The position numbers and the translations under genes were made by a program. The notes under the pieces were generated by a model that ran no database searches, was not told the DNA's origin, and was given only the letters and a program-made list of their open reading frames with translations. From JBDKTK01 sp039680225 (GTDB lineage Bacteria; Desulfobacterota; Syntrophia; Syntrophales; UBA4778), in assembly GCA_039680225.1 (NCBI GenBank), contig JBDKTK010000378.1:1-30092 (forward strand): 30,092 nucleotides of DNA, given 5' to 3'. Positions 23,186-30,092 of this stretch are shown piece after piece; position 1 is the first letter of the stretch; the number at the start of each line of letters is the position of its first letter.

Positions 23186-24224
23186 AAGCTTTCTTCAATA
23201 TTTTGACTATTTTCCCGGACGCATCGCCCTTCCCGTAAACATCCATCGCGCGTCCGCGGAAAGGCCCCATCGCCCACTCGATATGTTGCCGGATATCCCG
23301 CCCGGCCAGTCTTCCCAAGCCGATATCCACAACTTCCGGCCTCTCGGTCTTTTCCCGGACGATGATTATTTTCTTGTTGAAGCAGGTGGCCTCCTCCTGG
23401 ATGCCGCCGCTGTCTGAAATGATAAAATTAACCGAGCTCAGGACCCTGAGCAAAGCGGGATAGTCCAGCGGAGGCACTACGCGGATATTGGGTGATTTCA
23501 GGACGGGCTTGTGTTTCATGACGTTGGGGTTGGGATGGATCGGCAGTATGAACTCCAGCCGGGGATGCTCGCCGGCAATTTCCTGCAACTCGCCAAACAG
23601 GGCCCTCATGATTGAATGGTTTTCCCTCCGGTGGAGGGTCACGAGCACCTTGTTCGACCTTTTTACCTTCAAGCCCAGTTTCCTTTTCATGAACTGCACC
23701 GCATCAATAATCGTGTTGCCGACATGGTAGATGTTTTTGGCGCCGCTTTTTTCCAGGTTCTGAACGGCTTGCCCCGAAGGGGCGAAATTGAAATCGGCGA
23801 TTTGAGAGATAACGGTCCTGTTGAACTCTTCGGGATATGGATTATTCAGGTCGAAAGTGCGCAGGCCCGCTTCGACATGGGCGATCCTGATCTTGTTGTA
23901 ATAGCCGATCTGGGCGAGCGCCAGCGCCGTTGTGGTGTCGCCCTGGACGATCAGGGCAGTGAATTTATCAGCGGTGAAGAGCTTTTCGGCTTCCCGGGCA
24001 ATCTTCAGATAAGAATTGGCCAGTGTGTTGTGCCTGTTCCGGCCGGCAAACAACCCGGCAAAACTGTAATCGGGTTGTGGGACGAGGTCCTTTACGTCCA
24101 GGTATAAATCGGTATGCTGGCCGCTGAAAAGGGTCTTGAACGGAACGCCCTGCCTTTTGAGCTCCAGGATAACGGGGAAAAGTTTGATAACTTCGGGACG
24201 GGTCCCATAAGCAATCAGTATCAT
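23172..24224 (-). CDS. wecB: UDP-N-acetylglucosamine 2-epimerase (non-hydrolysing)
   Basis: Interconverts UDP-GlcNAc and UDP-ManNAc. At 350 residues it is slightly shorter than the common ~370. Hallmarks are the N-terminal YGTRPEVIKLFPVI, SGQHTDL, QGDTTTALA with Asp96, HVEAGLRT with Glu118, NPYPEEFNR with Glu132/Glu133, VTLHRRENH and SDSGGIQEEA, which contain the known active-site residues. The ATG at 24222-24224 overlaps the upstream glycosyltransferase stop in an ATGA, indicating translational coupling. UDP-ManNAc dehydrogenase (WecC) is not encoded in this window, so the product could be used directly as ManNAc or be oxidised by an enzyme encoded elsewhere. The 3' end overlaps the membrane glycosyltransferase gene tail-to-tail. 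Confidence 0.93.
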   Translation of the reverse strand: MILIAYGTRPEVIKLFPVILELKRQGVPFKTLFSGQHTDLYLDVKDLVPQPDYSFAGLFAGRNRHNTLANSYLKIAREAEKLFTADKFTALIVQGDTTTALALAQIGYYNKIRIAHVEAGLRTFDLNNPYPEEFNRTVISQIADFNFAPSGQAVQNLEKSGAKNIYHVGNTIIDAVQFMKRKLGLKVKRSNKVLVTLHRRENHSIMRALFGELQEIAGEHPRLEFILPIHPNPNVMKHKPVLKSPNIRVVPPLDYPALLRVLSSVNFIISDSGGIQEEATCFNKKIIIVREKTERPEVVDIGLGRLAGRDIRQHIEWAMGPFRGRAMDVYGKGDASGKIVKILKKASKQI

Positions 24225-24964
24225 AGCAGTACAGGCCTGAAGCCCCTTTCAATTTCGTATTTCACCACGGCCCAGAAATCCCTGGATTTATCGGAACTGC
24301 AGCTTATTGCGACCTGGTCCACTCCCAGGCTGGATTTGACCGACCCCCAGAGGTCCGGCTCGCCTTGCGGGTGGGGCGGACAGGCAGTCCGGATGCCGTG
24401 GCGCTGCAGCATAGCGCAAAAATGGATGTCTTCCCCGAATGTCCTCAGAAGCGGCTCCTCGTCCCAGACGAAACGCGCCCACTCGCGCCGGAAAAACCAA
24501 CTGTGGCCGACTGTATCGACAAACTCCAGTTTGCTGTTCATCCCCTCCCAGCCCATGCGGGGCTTCTCTGTCTTCAATTCTGATTTCGACAGGTAGCGAA
24601 GCCCGATGGTGCCGCAAATACATTTTTCGGAATCGACGTAATTGAGGCAGTTTTCAAACCATTTGCTCCCGGGCATCGTGTCGTCGTCGAATATGCAGAT
24701 ATAATCGCCCTCCAGGCAGGAAGCCAGGCAGAATCTGGGGATGATCCCGAAATTATAGTCGCAGATTATTTTTTTTACGTATTTATCGTTTTTGAATTCG
24801 ACCAGCTTTTTGCGTTCGAGAAACCCCAGCTTTTTCAGCGGCTGGTTGTACCAAAGCACGATCTCGGCGGGCCGGACCGTCTGGTCGAGTATACGCTGCA
24901 CCTGCTCTTCCAGGTTTTGCGGGCGCATCCAGGCGGTCAAAATAACGGAAATCTTGCTTTGCAT
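24221..24964 (-). CDS. Glycosyltransferase, GT2-like (GT-A fold)
   Basis: A 247-residue soluble protein with a GT-A nucleotide-binding start (SKISVILTAWMRPQNLEEQV), the metal/donor-binding run YICIFDDDTMPG, and an acceptor-side acidic motif GEDIHFCAMLQRHGI. These fit a family-2-type transferase adding a sugar to a surface polysaccharide. The sugar and acceptor cannot be predicted. The motif DTVGHSWFFRREWARFVW suggests a subgroup with a conserved aromatic acceptor loop. It starts at 24964, preceded by an AGGAA-type site, and is coupled to wecB through a 4-base overlap. The pair is divergent from the plus-strand transferase pair, with about 100 bases between. Confidence 0.82.
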   Translation of the reverse strand: MQSKISVILTAWMRPQNLEEQVQRILDQTVRPAEIVLWYNQPLKKLGFLERKKLVEFKNDKYVKKIICDYNFGIIPRFCLASCLEGDYICIFDDDTMPGSKWFENCLNYVDSEKCICGTIGLRYLSKSELKTEKPRMGWEGMNSKLEFVDTVGHSWFFRREWARFVWDEEPLLRTFGEDIHFCAMLQRHGIRTACPPHPQGEPDLWGSVKSSLGVDQVAISCSSDKSRDFWAVVKYEIERGFRPVLL

Positions 24965-25068
24965 TCGGAATTATTTCCTGAGAATCAGTCGGCGCCTATA
25001 TAGCACAATCGACGCCAGTATTCCTGGTATATTTGTAATTAGCGGGCCGCGGATTTGAGCGTGATTTT

Positions 25069-25923
25069 ATGGCGGATTTGATATATTTTGCCCGTCATAA
25101 ACTAAAGGTTTGGCTTTGTCCCATGAGCGGTCCGGAAATATCGGTTGCCATAATCACGAAAAACGAGGAAGACAAGATCCTTTCCTGCCTGGAAAGCGTG
25201 AAGTTCGCCGGCCAGATAGTAGTCGTCGATTCCGGCAGCGCCGACGATACCGTCCGGATTGCCCGTGATTTCGGCTGCGACGTCTTCGTGGAAGACTGGA
25301 AAGGGTTCGGGGCCCAAAAACAATCTGCAATCGACAAGTGCCGGAACCCCTGGGTCCTCGTCCTTGATGCGGATGAGCGCATCCCTTCCGCGACGGAGTC
25401 AAAAATTATCGGGATAAGCGGATCAGGCGGATTAAGGGGGACCGCAGCCGGTTACAGTTTTCCCCGGAAGAATTTTTTCCAGGGAAGGTGGATCAGGCAC
25501 ATGGGCTGGTGGCCGGACAGGGTGGCGAGGTTTTTTCAGAAGGGGCGCGGCCGGATGAGCGATAACGCTGTGCACGAGTCCGTAATCATAGACGGCCCGG
25601 TCGAAATCCTGGACTGCCCGATCGAGCATTTCACGGAGAGCGATCTCGGCAAGATCCTCCTGAAAATAAATCAGTATTCCACGCTGGGAGCCGAGCAGGA
25701 ATTCAGCAAAGGCAGGAAATGTTCGGTCTGGGAAGCGGCAATCAGGGCCGAACTCGCCTTCTTTCAAAACTATGTGGTCCGGCTGGGGTTCCTCGACGGC
25801 CGGCAGGGATTCACCCTTTCCATGACAGATGCAATCAATAAATTTTCCAAATACGCCAAGTTGTCCGCTTTGAATATGGAAGCAAAAAAGCGCAATGACC
25901 GATCTGACAATAGTCATAATTAA
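25069..25923 (+). CDS. Glycosyltransferase family 2, LPS-core WaaE/KdtX type
   Basis: Up to 284 residues. The conserved core is ISVAIITKNEEDKILSCLES, QIVVVDSGSADDTVRIA, WVLVLDADERI, the aromatic PRKNFFQGRWIRHMGWWPD region and a C-terminal half containing AVHESVIIDG. This order matches family-2 transferases such as WaaE and KdtX that decorate inner-core LPS, often with glucose. The start is uncertain: the ATG at 25069 gives 18 extra residues, while the ATG at 25123 begins just before the conserved core and fits the family better; neither has a good ribosome site. Its 3' end overlaps the next transferase gene by 29 bases, so they form one transcription unit. Confidence 0.85.
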   Translation: MADLIYFARHKLKVWLCPMSGPEISVAIITKNEEDKILSCLESVKFAGQIVVVDSGSADDTVRIARDFGCDVFVEDWKGFGAQKQSAIDKCRNPWVLVLDADERIPSATESKIIGISGSGGLRGTAAGYSFPRKNFFQGRWIRHMGWWPDRVARFFQKGRGRMSDNAVHESVIIDGPVEILDCPIEHFTESDLGKILLKINQYSTLGAEQEFSKGRKCSVWEAAIRAELAFFQNYVVRLGFLDGRQGFTLSMTDAINKFSKYAKLSALNMEAKKRNDRSDNSHN

Positions 25924-26827
25924 CTACAACACCGGGGACCTCACCGCCGCTTGCCTGGAATCGGTTTACAAGACCATCAAGGGCATCTCCTTCGAAATCT
26001 TCGTCGTGGACAATGCATCAAGCGACGGCAGCGCCGGTCTCATCAGGTCGAAATTCCCCGGGGTTAACCTGGTCGAAAACAACGAAAACCTGGGATTCGC
26101 GGCAGCGAACAACCAGGCATTGAAAATAATGCAGGGCCGTTATGCCCTGCTGCTCAACTCCGACACAGTGCTGACCGAAGATGCCGTGAACAAACTGTTT
26201 TCGTTCATGGAAGGGCATCCCGAAGCCGCAATGGCTTGCGGCCAGCTGCTGAACAGGGACGGCACAAAGCAGAATTCCATGGCGAGCTTCCCCGGCCTGA
26301 TGACGCTGGTTTTCAATGTCCCCCTTCTGGAGTTCCTGTTTCCGCGGAGGTTCCCCGGCAAGAGGCATGCTTACAGCGGACCGATAGAAATAGATTCGGC
26401 GATCGGGGCTTGTCTGATGGTCAGGAGAAAAGCGGTGGAACAGGTGGGATTGCTGGACGAGAGGTATTTCTTTTTTCTTGAGGAAACAGACTGGGCGCTG
26501 CAGATGAAAAAGGCCGGATGGAAGATATTCCATGTGCCCGGCGCGTATATCTATCATTTACAGGGGCAGAGCATCGGCCACAACATCAGGTCCAGGGTCC
26601 TGTTTTACAGGTCGAGGTACATTTATTTCCGGAAATGGAACGGCGCCCTGTACTACTCGCTTGCCTGCCTGGTCATCTTCATCCGGCTCATGGTGAACTG
26701 GATTTTCACTTTTTTGGCGAATGTCCTGACGGCGGGCCTGCTCAGGAACCTGAGAGACAAGCTTGCCTTGTACTCAAAGCTTCTGGTTTGGCATTTCAGG
26801 GGTTGTCCCGGGCAGTATCAGGGTTGA
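25895..26827 (+). CDS. Glycosyltransferase family 2, rhamnosyltransferase-like
   Basis: A 310-residue GT-A transferase with LTIVIINYNTGDLTAACLES, EIFVVDNASSDGSAGLI, NLGFAAANNQAL, the donor/metal site LLLNSDTVLTEDAV, and the acceptor motif FLEETDWALQMKKAGWK. This set is typical of WbbL/RfbF-like enzymes that often use dTDP-rhamnose. Residues about 247-282 are hydrophobic and likely anchor it to the inner membrane. It overlaps the preceding transferase by 29 bases in a different frame and its last 10 bases overlap the convergent dehydratase gene. The exact sugar is not predictable, and no dTDP-rhamnose genes lie in the window. Confidence 0.87.
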   Translation: MTDLTIVIINYNTGDLTAACLESVYKTIKGISFEIFVVDNASSDGSAGLIRSKFPGVNLVENNENLGFAAANNQALKIMQGRYALLLNSDTVLTEDAVNKLFSFMEGHPEAAMACGQLLNRDGTKQNSMASFPGLMTLVFNVPLLEFLFPRRFPGKRHAYSGPIEIDSAIGACLMVRRKAVEQVGLLDERYFFFLEETDWALQMKKAGWKIFHVPGAYIYHLQGQSIGHNIRSRVLFYRSRYIYFRKWNGALYYSLACLVIFIRLMVNWIFTFLANVLTAGLLRNLRDKLALYSKLLVWHFRGCPGQYQG

Positions 26828-28662
26828 GGGTTGTATTCCGGGACGATTTCCTTCAGCTTATCCCTGATCAGCCGGGCATCACATTTAACTGAAAGCTCCA
26901 GGAGCTCATCCACACGGGTTTTTAAATTGCCGGGATTGCCGTAGCGCCCGCGCAGCACAACTATTTTCTCGTGGTAGGTTTCAACTATCCCTTCGCCCTT
27001 CGTTATGAGTTCTTCATACAGTTTCTCTCCCGGACGCAGGCCGATGAATTTGATGGGGATGTCCTTGTCCGGCTCCAGTCCATGCAGGCGGATCAACTCT
27101 CTGGCCATGTCCAGGATGCGCACCGGCTTTCCCATGTCCAGGATAAAAATTTCGCCGCCCTCGCCCATGGCGCCCGCCTGTAAGATTAGTTGAGCGGCTT
27201 CCGGGATGCTCATGAAGTATCGCTGGATATCCGGATGAGTGACTGTCACCGGGCCCCCCTGCGCGATCTGCTTCTGGAAAACAGGGATGGCCGAACCGGA
27301 ACTCCCGATGACGTTTCCGAAGCGGACTGCTATGAAACTGGTCCCGTTCCCGTTTGCAGTCTGGATGAGCATTTCCGCAATCCTCTTCGTGGCGCCCATC
27401 ACGTTCGAAGGCCTTACGGCCTTGTCCGTGGACACCAGGACAAACTTTTTGACATTTGACGCAATTGCCGCATCAACAAGGTTCCTGGTGCCGAGCACAT
27501 TATTGACAACAGCCTCCCAGGGAGTAATCTCCTGGAGGGGGACGTGCTTGTACGCCGCCGCATGGAAAACTACATCCGGTTGGAAAGAATCGAACACGCG
27601 CCGGACGGACCTGCTGTTCCGGATATCGGCCAGGAAGCCCTCGACCGATACCGTCCCAAGCTTTTGCCGGATTTCCATTTCTATCTGGAACAGATTGTAT
27701 TCGCTGAATTCAACGAGTCCCAGCGCCTGGGGCTTGAACCTGCCGATCTGCCTCACCAGTTCGCTGCCTATGGACCCTCCCGCTCCCGTGACCAGCACGC
27801 GCTTGTCTTTCAGATAGGAATCGATTTTGTCCTGCTCCAGATAAATTTCATCTCTTCCCAGGAGGTCTTCGAGGGTGATATTTCTTATGGCCTTAAGGGA
27901 CAGTTTGCCGCCGATAAGCTCTCCCATGTTGGGGATGATCCGCACCCGCTTGCCGATGCGCTCGCAGGCGGAGACGATCTTCCTGATCACCTCGCCCCGG
28001 GCAGAGGGGATCGCTATCAGGACCTCGTCAAAGTAAGATTTGAATTGCTGGACCTGGCCGGGCGTGCCGAGCACCGGCACCCCGTGGATTGCCTTGCCCC
28101 GTTTATAGGGGTCGTCATCAAGGAAGCCTATCACGTTGTAATTGAGCCCCGGGTTGTCATGAATCTCCCGCAATACCTTTTCGCCCGCCCCGCCCGCGCC
28201 CACGATTATCATTCTCTTGCAGTCGCCGGAGTCCCTGAAGCTGAAGAAGGAACGCAAATTGTTCGACAGGACGATCCTTATCCCGGCGCGAATGCCGCCT
28301 ATCAGAAAAAGCGTCAGGATCCAGTCTATCAGGAAGACCGACCGGGAGTAGCCTTCAAACCGGTAAAGGAAAAGGACAAACAATATTATTATCAAAGACG
28401 ACGAGACAGATGCTTTTACAACATTGAAGAGATCGACCAGGCTTGCGTACCTCCACATGCCTGCATAAAGCTTGAAAATAAAGAACACGCCGACTTTTAC
28501 AATAACTATGACCGGCAACATCTTTTTTAAACCGGCCCAGTATTCGGCAGGGATATTCCCCTCGAACCGGAGCATATGTGCAGCGATGAAGGCTATGATG
28601 ATGAAGGAAATGTCTCCCGCCAGTATCAGGTAGAAGTTTCTGTTGCGAATCAGGTATTTCAT
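26818..28662 (-). CDS. Membrane-anchored UDP-GlcNAc 4,6-dehydratase-like protein (CapD/WbpM/WreV family)
   Basis: A 614-residue protein of the long FlaA1/WbpM type. Four hydrophobic segments (about 11-30, 49-66, 81-100, 109-130) anchor it. A first nucleotide-binding domain follows with VGAGGAGEKV (154-163), then the SDR domain with VTGAGGSIGSE (291-301), FHAAAYKHVPL and the catalytic region STDKAVRPSNVMGATKR (411-427), where Met422 replaces the usual Tyr and Lys426 is kept, as in the WbpM/PglF branch. It should convert UDP-GlcNAc to the UDP-4-keto-6-deoxy sugar. The gene begins 19 bases after the phosphoglycosyl transferase gene, with only a weak ribosome site. The neighbouring reductase-like gene supplies a plausible next step. 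Confidence 0.92.
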   Translation of the reverse strand: MKYLIRNRNFYLILAGDISFIIIAFIAAHMLRFEGNIPAEYWAGLKKMLPVIVIVKVGVFFIFKLYAGMWRYASLVDLFNVVKASVSSSLIIILFVLFLYRFEGYSRSVFLIDWILTLFLIGGIRAGIRIVLSNNLRSFFSFRDSGDCKRMIIVGAGGAGEKVLREIHDNPGLNYNVIGFLDDDPYKRGKAIHGVPVLGTPGQVQQFKSYFDEVLIAIPSARGEVIRKIVSACERIGKRVRIIPNMGELIGGKLSLKAIRNITLEDLLGRDEIYLEQDKIDSYLKDKRVLVTGAGGSIGSELVRQIGRFKPQALGLVEFSEYNLFQIEMEIRQKLGTVSVEGFLADIRNSRSVRRVFDSFQPDVVFHAAAYKHVPLQEITPWEAVVNNVLGTRNLVDAAIASNVKKFVLVSTDKAVRPSNVMGATKRIAEMLIQTANGNGTSFIAVRFGNVIGSSGSAIPVFQKQIAQGGPVTVTHPDIQRYFMSIPEAAQLILQAGAMGEGGEIFILDMGKPVRILDMARELIRLHGLEPDKDIPIKFIGLRPGEKLYEELITKGEGIVETYHEKIVVLRGRYGNPGNLKTRVDELLELSVKCDARLIRDKLKEIVPEYNPQP

Positions 28663-28681
28663 ATCTGCTGTTCAGTCCGGC

Positions 28682-29257
28682 TCAGTGCTTCACGCCTTCT
28701 GCCCGGACGACCTTTAAAAAAGTTAAATAGAGGATTTTCAAATCGAATAAAAAAGACCGGTTCTTTAAATAAATCTCCTCGTACTGCACCTTTTGGGGGA
28801 TCGGAAGATCGTCCCGGCCGTTGATCTGGGCCCATCCCGTGATCCCGGGCACCAGTTTATGGATGCCTTTGGCGGTCCTCAGGCCTATCAGGTCTTCCTG
28901 GTTGTAAAGGGCCGGCCTCGGTCCGACAAAACTCATATCCCCCTTCAGAATGCTCCACAGCTGCGGGATTTCATCCAGGCTGTATTTTCGCAGGAAAGTT
29001 CCCGGCGCGGTGAGGTACCTTTCCGGGTCCTGCAGAAGGTGAGTGGCGACATCCGGCGTATCGATCACCATCGTGCGGAACTTCGGCATTTTGAATATGC
29101 GGTTATCAATGCCGATCCTTTTCGACCAGTGAAGGACAGGTCCCGGCGAGGTGAATTTGACGATCAGGGCGGTAACCAGGAGCGGAATACTGAGGAGGAC
29201 AATTAAAACAGATGCCGCCGCCAGGTCGAAGCACCGCTTCAGGAGGCTTTGTACCAT
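28682..29257 (-). CDS. Initiating sugar-1-phosphate (phosphoglycosyl) transferase, short PglC/WreU type
   Basis: Transfers a sugar phosphate from a UDP-sugar to undecaprenyl phosphate, the first step of O-antigen or capsule assembly. At 191 residues it is the minimal monotopic form: one hydrophobic N-terminal segment (about 12-34) then the catalytic core, with no WcaJ-like extra helices. Visible motifs are FTSPGPVLHWSKRIG, KFRTM (59-63), the catalytic Asp-Glu pair at 95-96 in RKYSLDEIPQL, GDMSFVGPRP and VPGITGWAQINGR. It overlaps the reductase gene upstream by 19 bases and precedes the dehydratase by 19 bases, so all three are probably coexpressed and share the same amino-deoxy sugar. Confidence 0.93.
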   Translation of the reverse strand: MVQSLLKRCFDLAAASVLIVLLSIPLLVTALIVKFTSPGPVLHWSKRIGIDNRIFKMPKFRTMVIDTPDVATHLLQDPERYLTAPGTFLRKYSLDEIPQLWSILKGDMSFVGPRPALYNQEDLIGLRTAKGIHKLVPGITGWAQINGRDDLPIPQKVQYEEIYLKNRSFLFDLKILYLTFLKVVRAEGVKH

Positions 29258-30092
29258 TTGACTGTCTCTTCAATACCTTCCTCCATCGTGTGGGGAGGGT
29301 CCCAGCCGAGGGCCGTCTTTATTTTTGAAATGTCCATTCTCAGGGAGCCGACCAGACGGGCCATTTCGTCCCCCTTTCCGGCAAGCCTTCCCAGGATGCC
29401 GAGCAGCGTGACCGGGCAGGGCACAAGCGCCGGCCTCGATTTCAATCCGGAAGCAATCATTTTAATCATTTCGGGAGTGGAGACGTCCCGGCCGTCGCTT
29501 ACCATGAATGTCGAACCGGCCGCCCGGGGGTGGACGGCGCAGACGCAAATGGCATCGACCAGGTTGTGAAGGAATACAAAACTCCTCCTGTTCCGGACGC
29601 TTGCAAACGGCAGCGGCACTCTGCTCTCCACCAGCTTTATAAGATTCAAAAAGTTCGCCTTCACACCGGGGCCGTAAACCAGCGGGGGTCTCAAAATAAC
29701 GATTTCCAGTCCGGTTTCCGAACCTATTTTTTCAAGGGCCTGTTCGGCTTCCCACTTGCTGATTCCGTAGGGGTCCCGGGGAAACGGACTGTCATTTTCC
29801 GTGTAGGGGGCGGGGTTTTCCTCCCCGTTTACCTTGATGGTGCTGACGTAAATGAAACGCCTGATTTTATTCTGAGCCGCCGCTTTTGCCAGCCTTGCTG
29901 TCCCGGCTACATTCAGGCGCCTGTATTCATCGATTGACCTCCCGTTTCCGTTCATTACATGGACGCGGGCGGCCAGGTGCACAATTGTATCCACGCCGTC
30001 GAGCATTGCCGGATAATAATTATCTCCGGCAATATCTTCGACCGGAATTTTTTCCACGCAGGATTCGGGCGCCGGATTTGCTTCAGACCTGA
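29239..30092 (-). CDS. NAD(P)-dependent epimerase/reductase, WbpV/WreQ-like (5' end outside window)
   Basis: A short-chain dehydrogenase family sugar-nucleotide enzyme. The frame stays open to the window edge and the N-terminal GxxGxxG segment is missing, so the gene begins beyond 30092; the GTG at 30057 is not a credible start. About 284 residues are visible. These include VDTIVHLAARVHVM, RRFIYVSTIKVNGEE with the active-site Ser, the YGISK pair of Tyr and Lys, ILRPPLVYGPGVKANF and NRRSFVFLHNLVDAI. The phrase VKANF and the NRRS segment are characteristic of the WbpV/WreQ branch, which reduces the 4-keto sugar to UDP-QuiNAc; a simple C4-epimerase is the alternative. It overlaps the phosphoglycosyl transferase gene. 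Confidence 0.85.
   Translation of the reverse strand, partial: RSEANPAPESCVEKIPVEDIAGDNYYPAMLDGVDTIVHLAARVHVMNGNGRSIDEYRRLNVAGTARLAKAAAQNKIRRFIYVSTIKVNGEENPAPYTENDSPFPRDPYGISKWEAEQALEKIGSETGLEIVILRPPLVYGPGVKANFLNLIKLVESRVPLPFASVRNRRSFVFLHNLVDAICVCAVHPRAAGSTFMVSDGRDVSTPEMIKMIASGLKSRPALVPCPVTLLGILGRLAGKGDEMARLVGSLRMDISKIKTALGWDPPHTMEEGIEETVKWYKAS

Noticed and set aside
27544..28530. 328-codon open frame antisense to the dehydratase gene
   Set aside because: The dehydratase on the minus strand is complete and conserved; the antisense translation is low-complexity shadow sequence.
1..30092. CRISPR arrays, tRNA/rRNA genes, insertion sequences, phage or defence genes
   Set aside because: No regularly spaced repeats, cloverleaf-like segments, transposase or integrase motifs, or terminal repeat pairs were seen on either strand.

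Overview
The window looks like a piece of chromosome from an anaerobic, Gram-negative, fatty-acid-oxidising bacterium. The best guess is a syntrophic or sulfate-reducing Desulfobacterota/Deltaproteobacteria lineage; this is inferred from gene content, not from a marker gene. The Gram-negative call rests on a porin-like protein and a FadL-type outer-membrane transporter, both with signal peptides, and on an O-antigen/polysaccharide cluster. The anaerobic call rests on EtfBA next to a membrane-bound Fe-S oxidoreductase with two CCG domains, the module that links acyl-CoA dehydrogenases to menaquinone in syntrophic fatty-acid oxidisers.

Layout. 1-466 (-): 5' part of a porin-like gene. 467-1151: non-coding, with a good sigma70-type promoter. 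1152-7164 (+): acsA, etfB, etfA, terminator, EtfAB:quinone oxidoreductase, terminator. 7309-8610 (+): fadL-like gene and terminator. 8737-11688 (+): acyl-CoA ligase followed directly by an unusual alpha/beta-hydrolase-flavodoxin fusion. 11709-12923 (-): archaeal-type phosphoglycerate mutase. 13325-20479 (-): a beta-oxidation operon read from right to left, containing a degenerate acyl-CoA ligase, two thiolases, an internal terminator, 3-hydroxyacyl-CoA dehydrogenase, enoyl-CoA hydratase and acyl-CoA dehydrogenase. 20673-21524 (+): folD. 21557-30092: polysaccharide/LPS genes on both strands, with two tail-to-tail gene overlaps and a final gene running off the edge.

How it fits together. FadL would bring fatty acids across the outer membrane and the ligase would activate them. 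The acyl-CoA dehydrogenase, hydratase, 3-hydroxyacyl-CoA dehydrogenase and thiolases would shorten them to acetyl-CoA. EtfBA would carry electrons from the dehydrogenase to the membrane oxidoreductase and the quinone pool. AcsA links acetyl-CoA and acetate, in either direction. Most of a fatty-acid pathway is therefore encoded within about 20 kb.

In the sugar region, a UDP-GlcNAc 4,6-dehydratase-like protein, a small phosphoglycosyl transferase and a C4-reductase-like protein sit side by side. Together they could make and load a 2-acetamido-2,6-dideoxyhexose (QuiNAc or FucNAc type) as the first sugar of a surface glycan.

I saw no tRNA, rRNA, CRISPR array, insertion sequence, integrase or defence system. 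I cannot claim a wholly new system. The most unusual items are the ligase that lacks both conserved lysines, the hydrolase-flavodoxin fusion, and the strong stem-loop between acsA and etfB.
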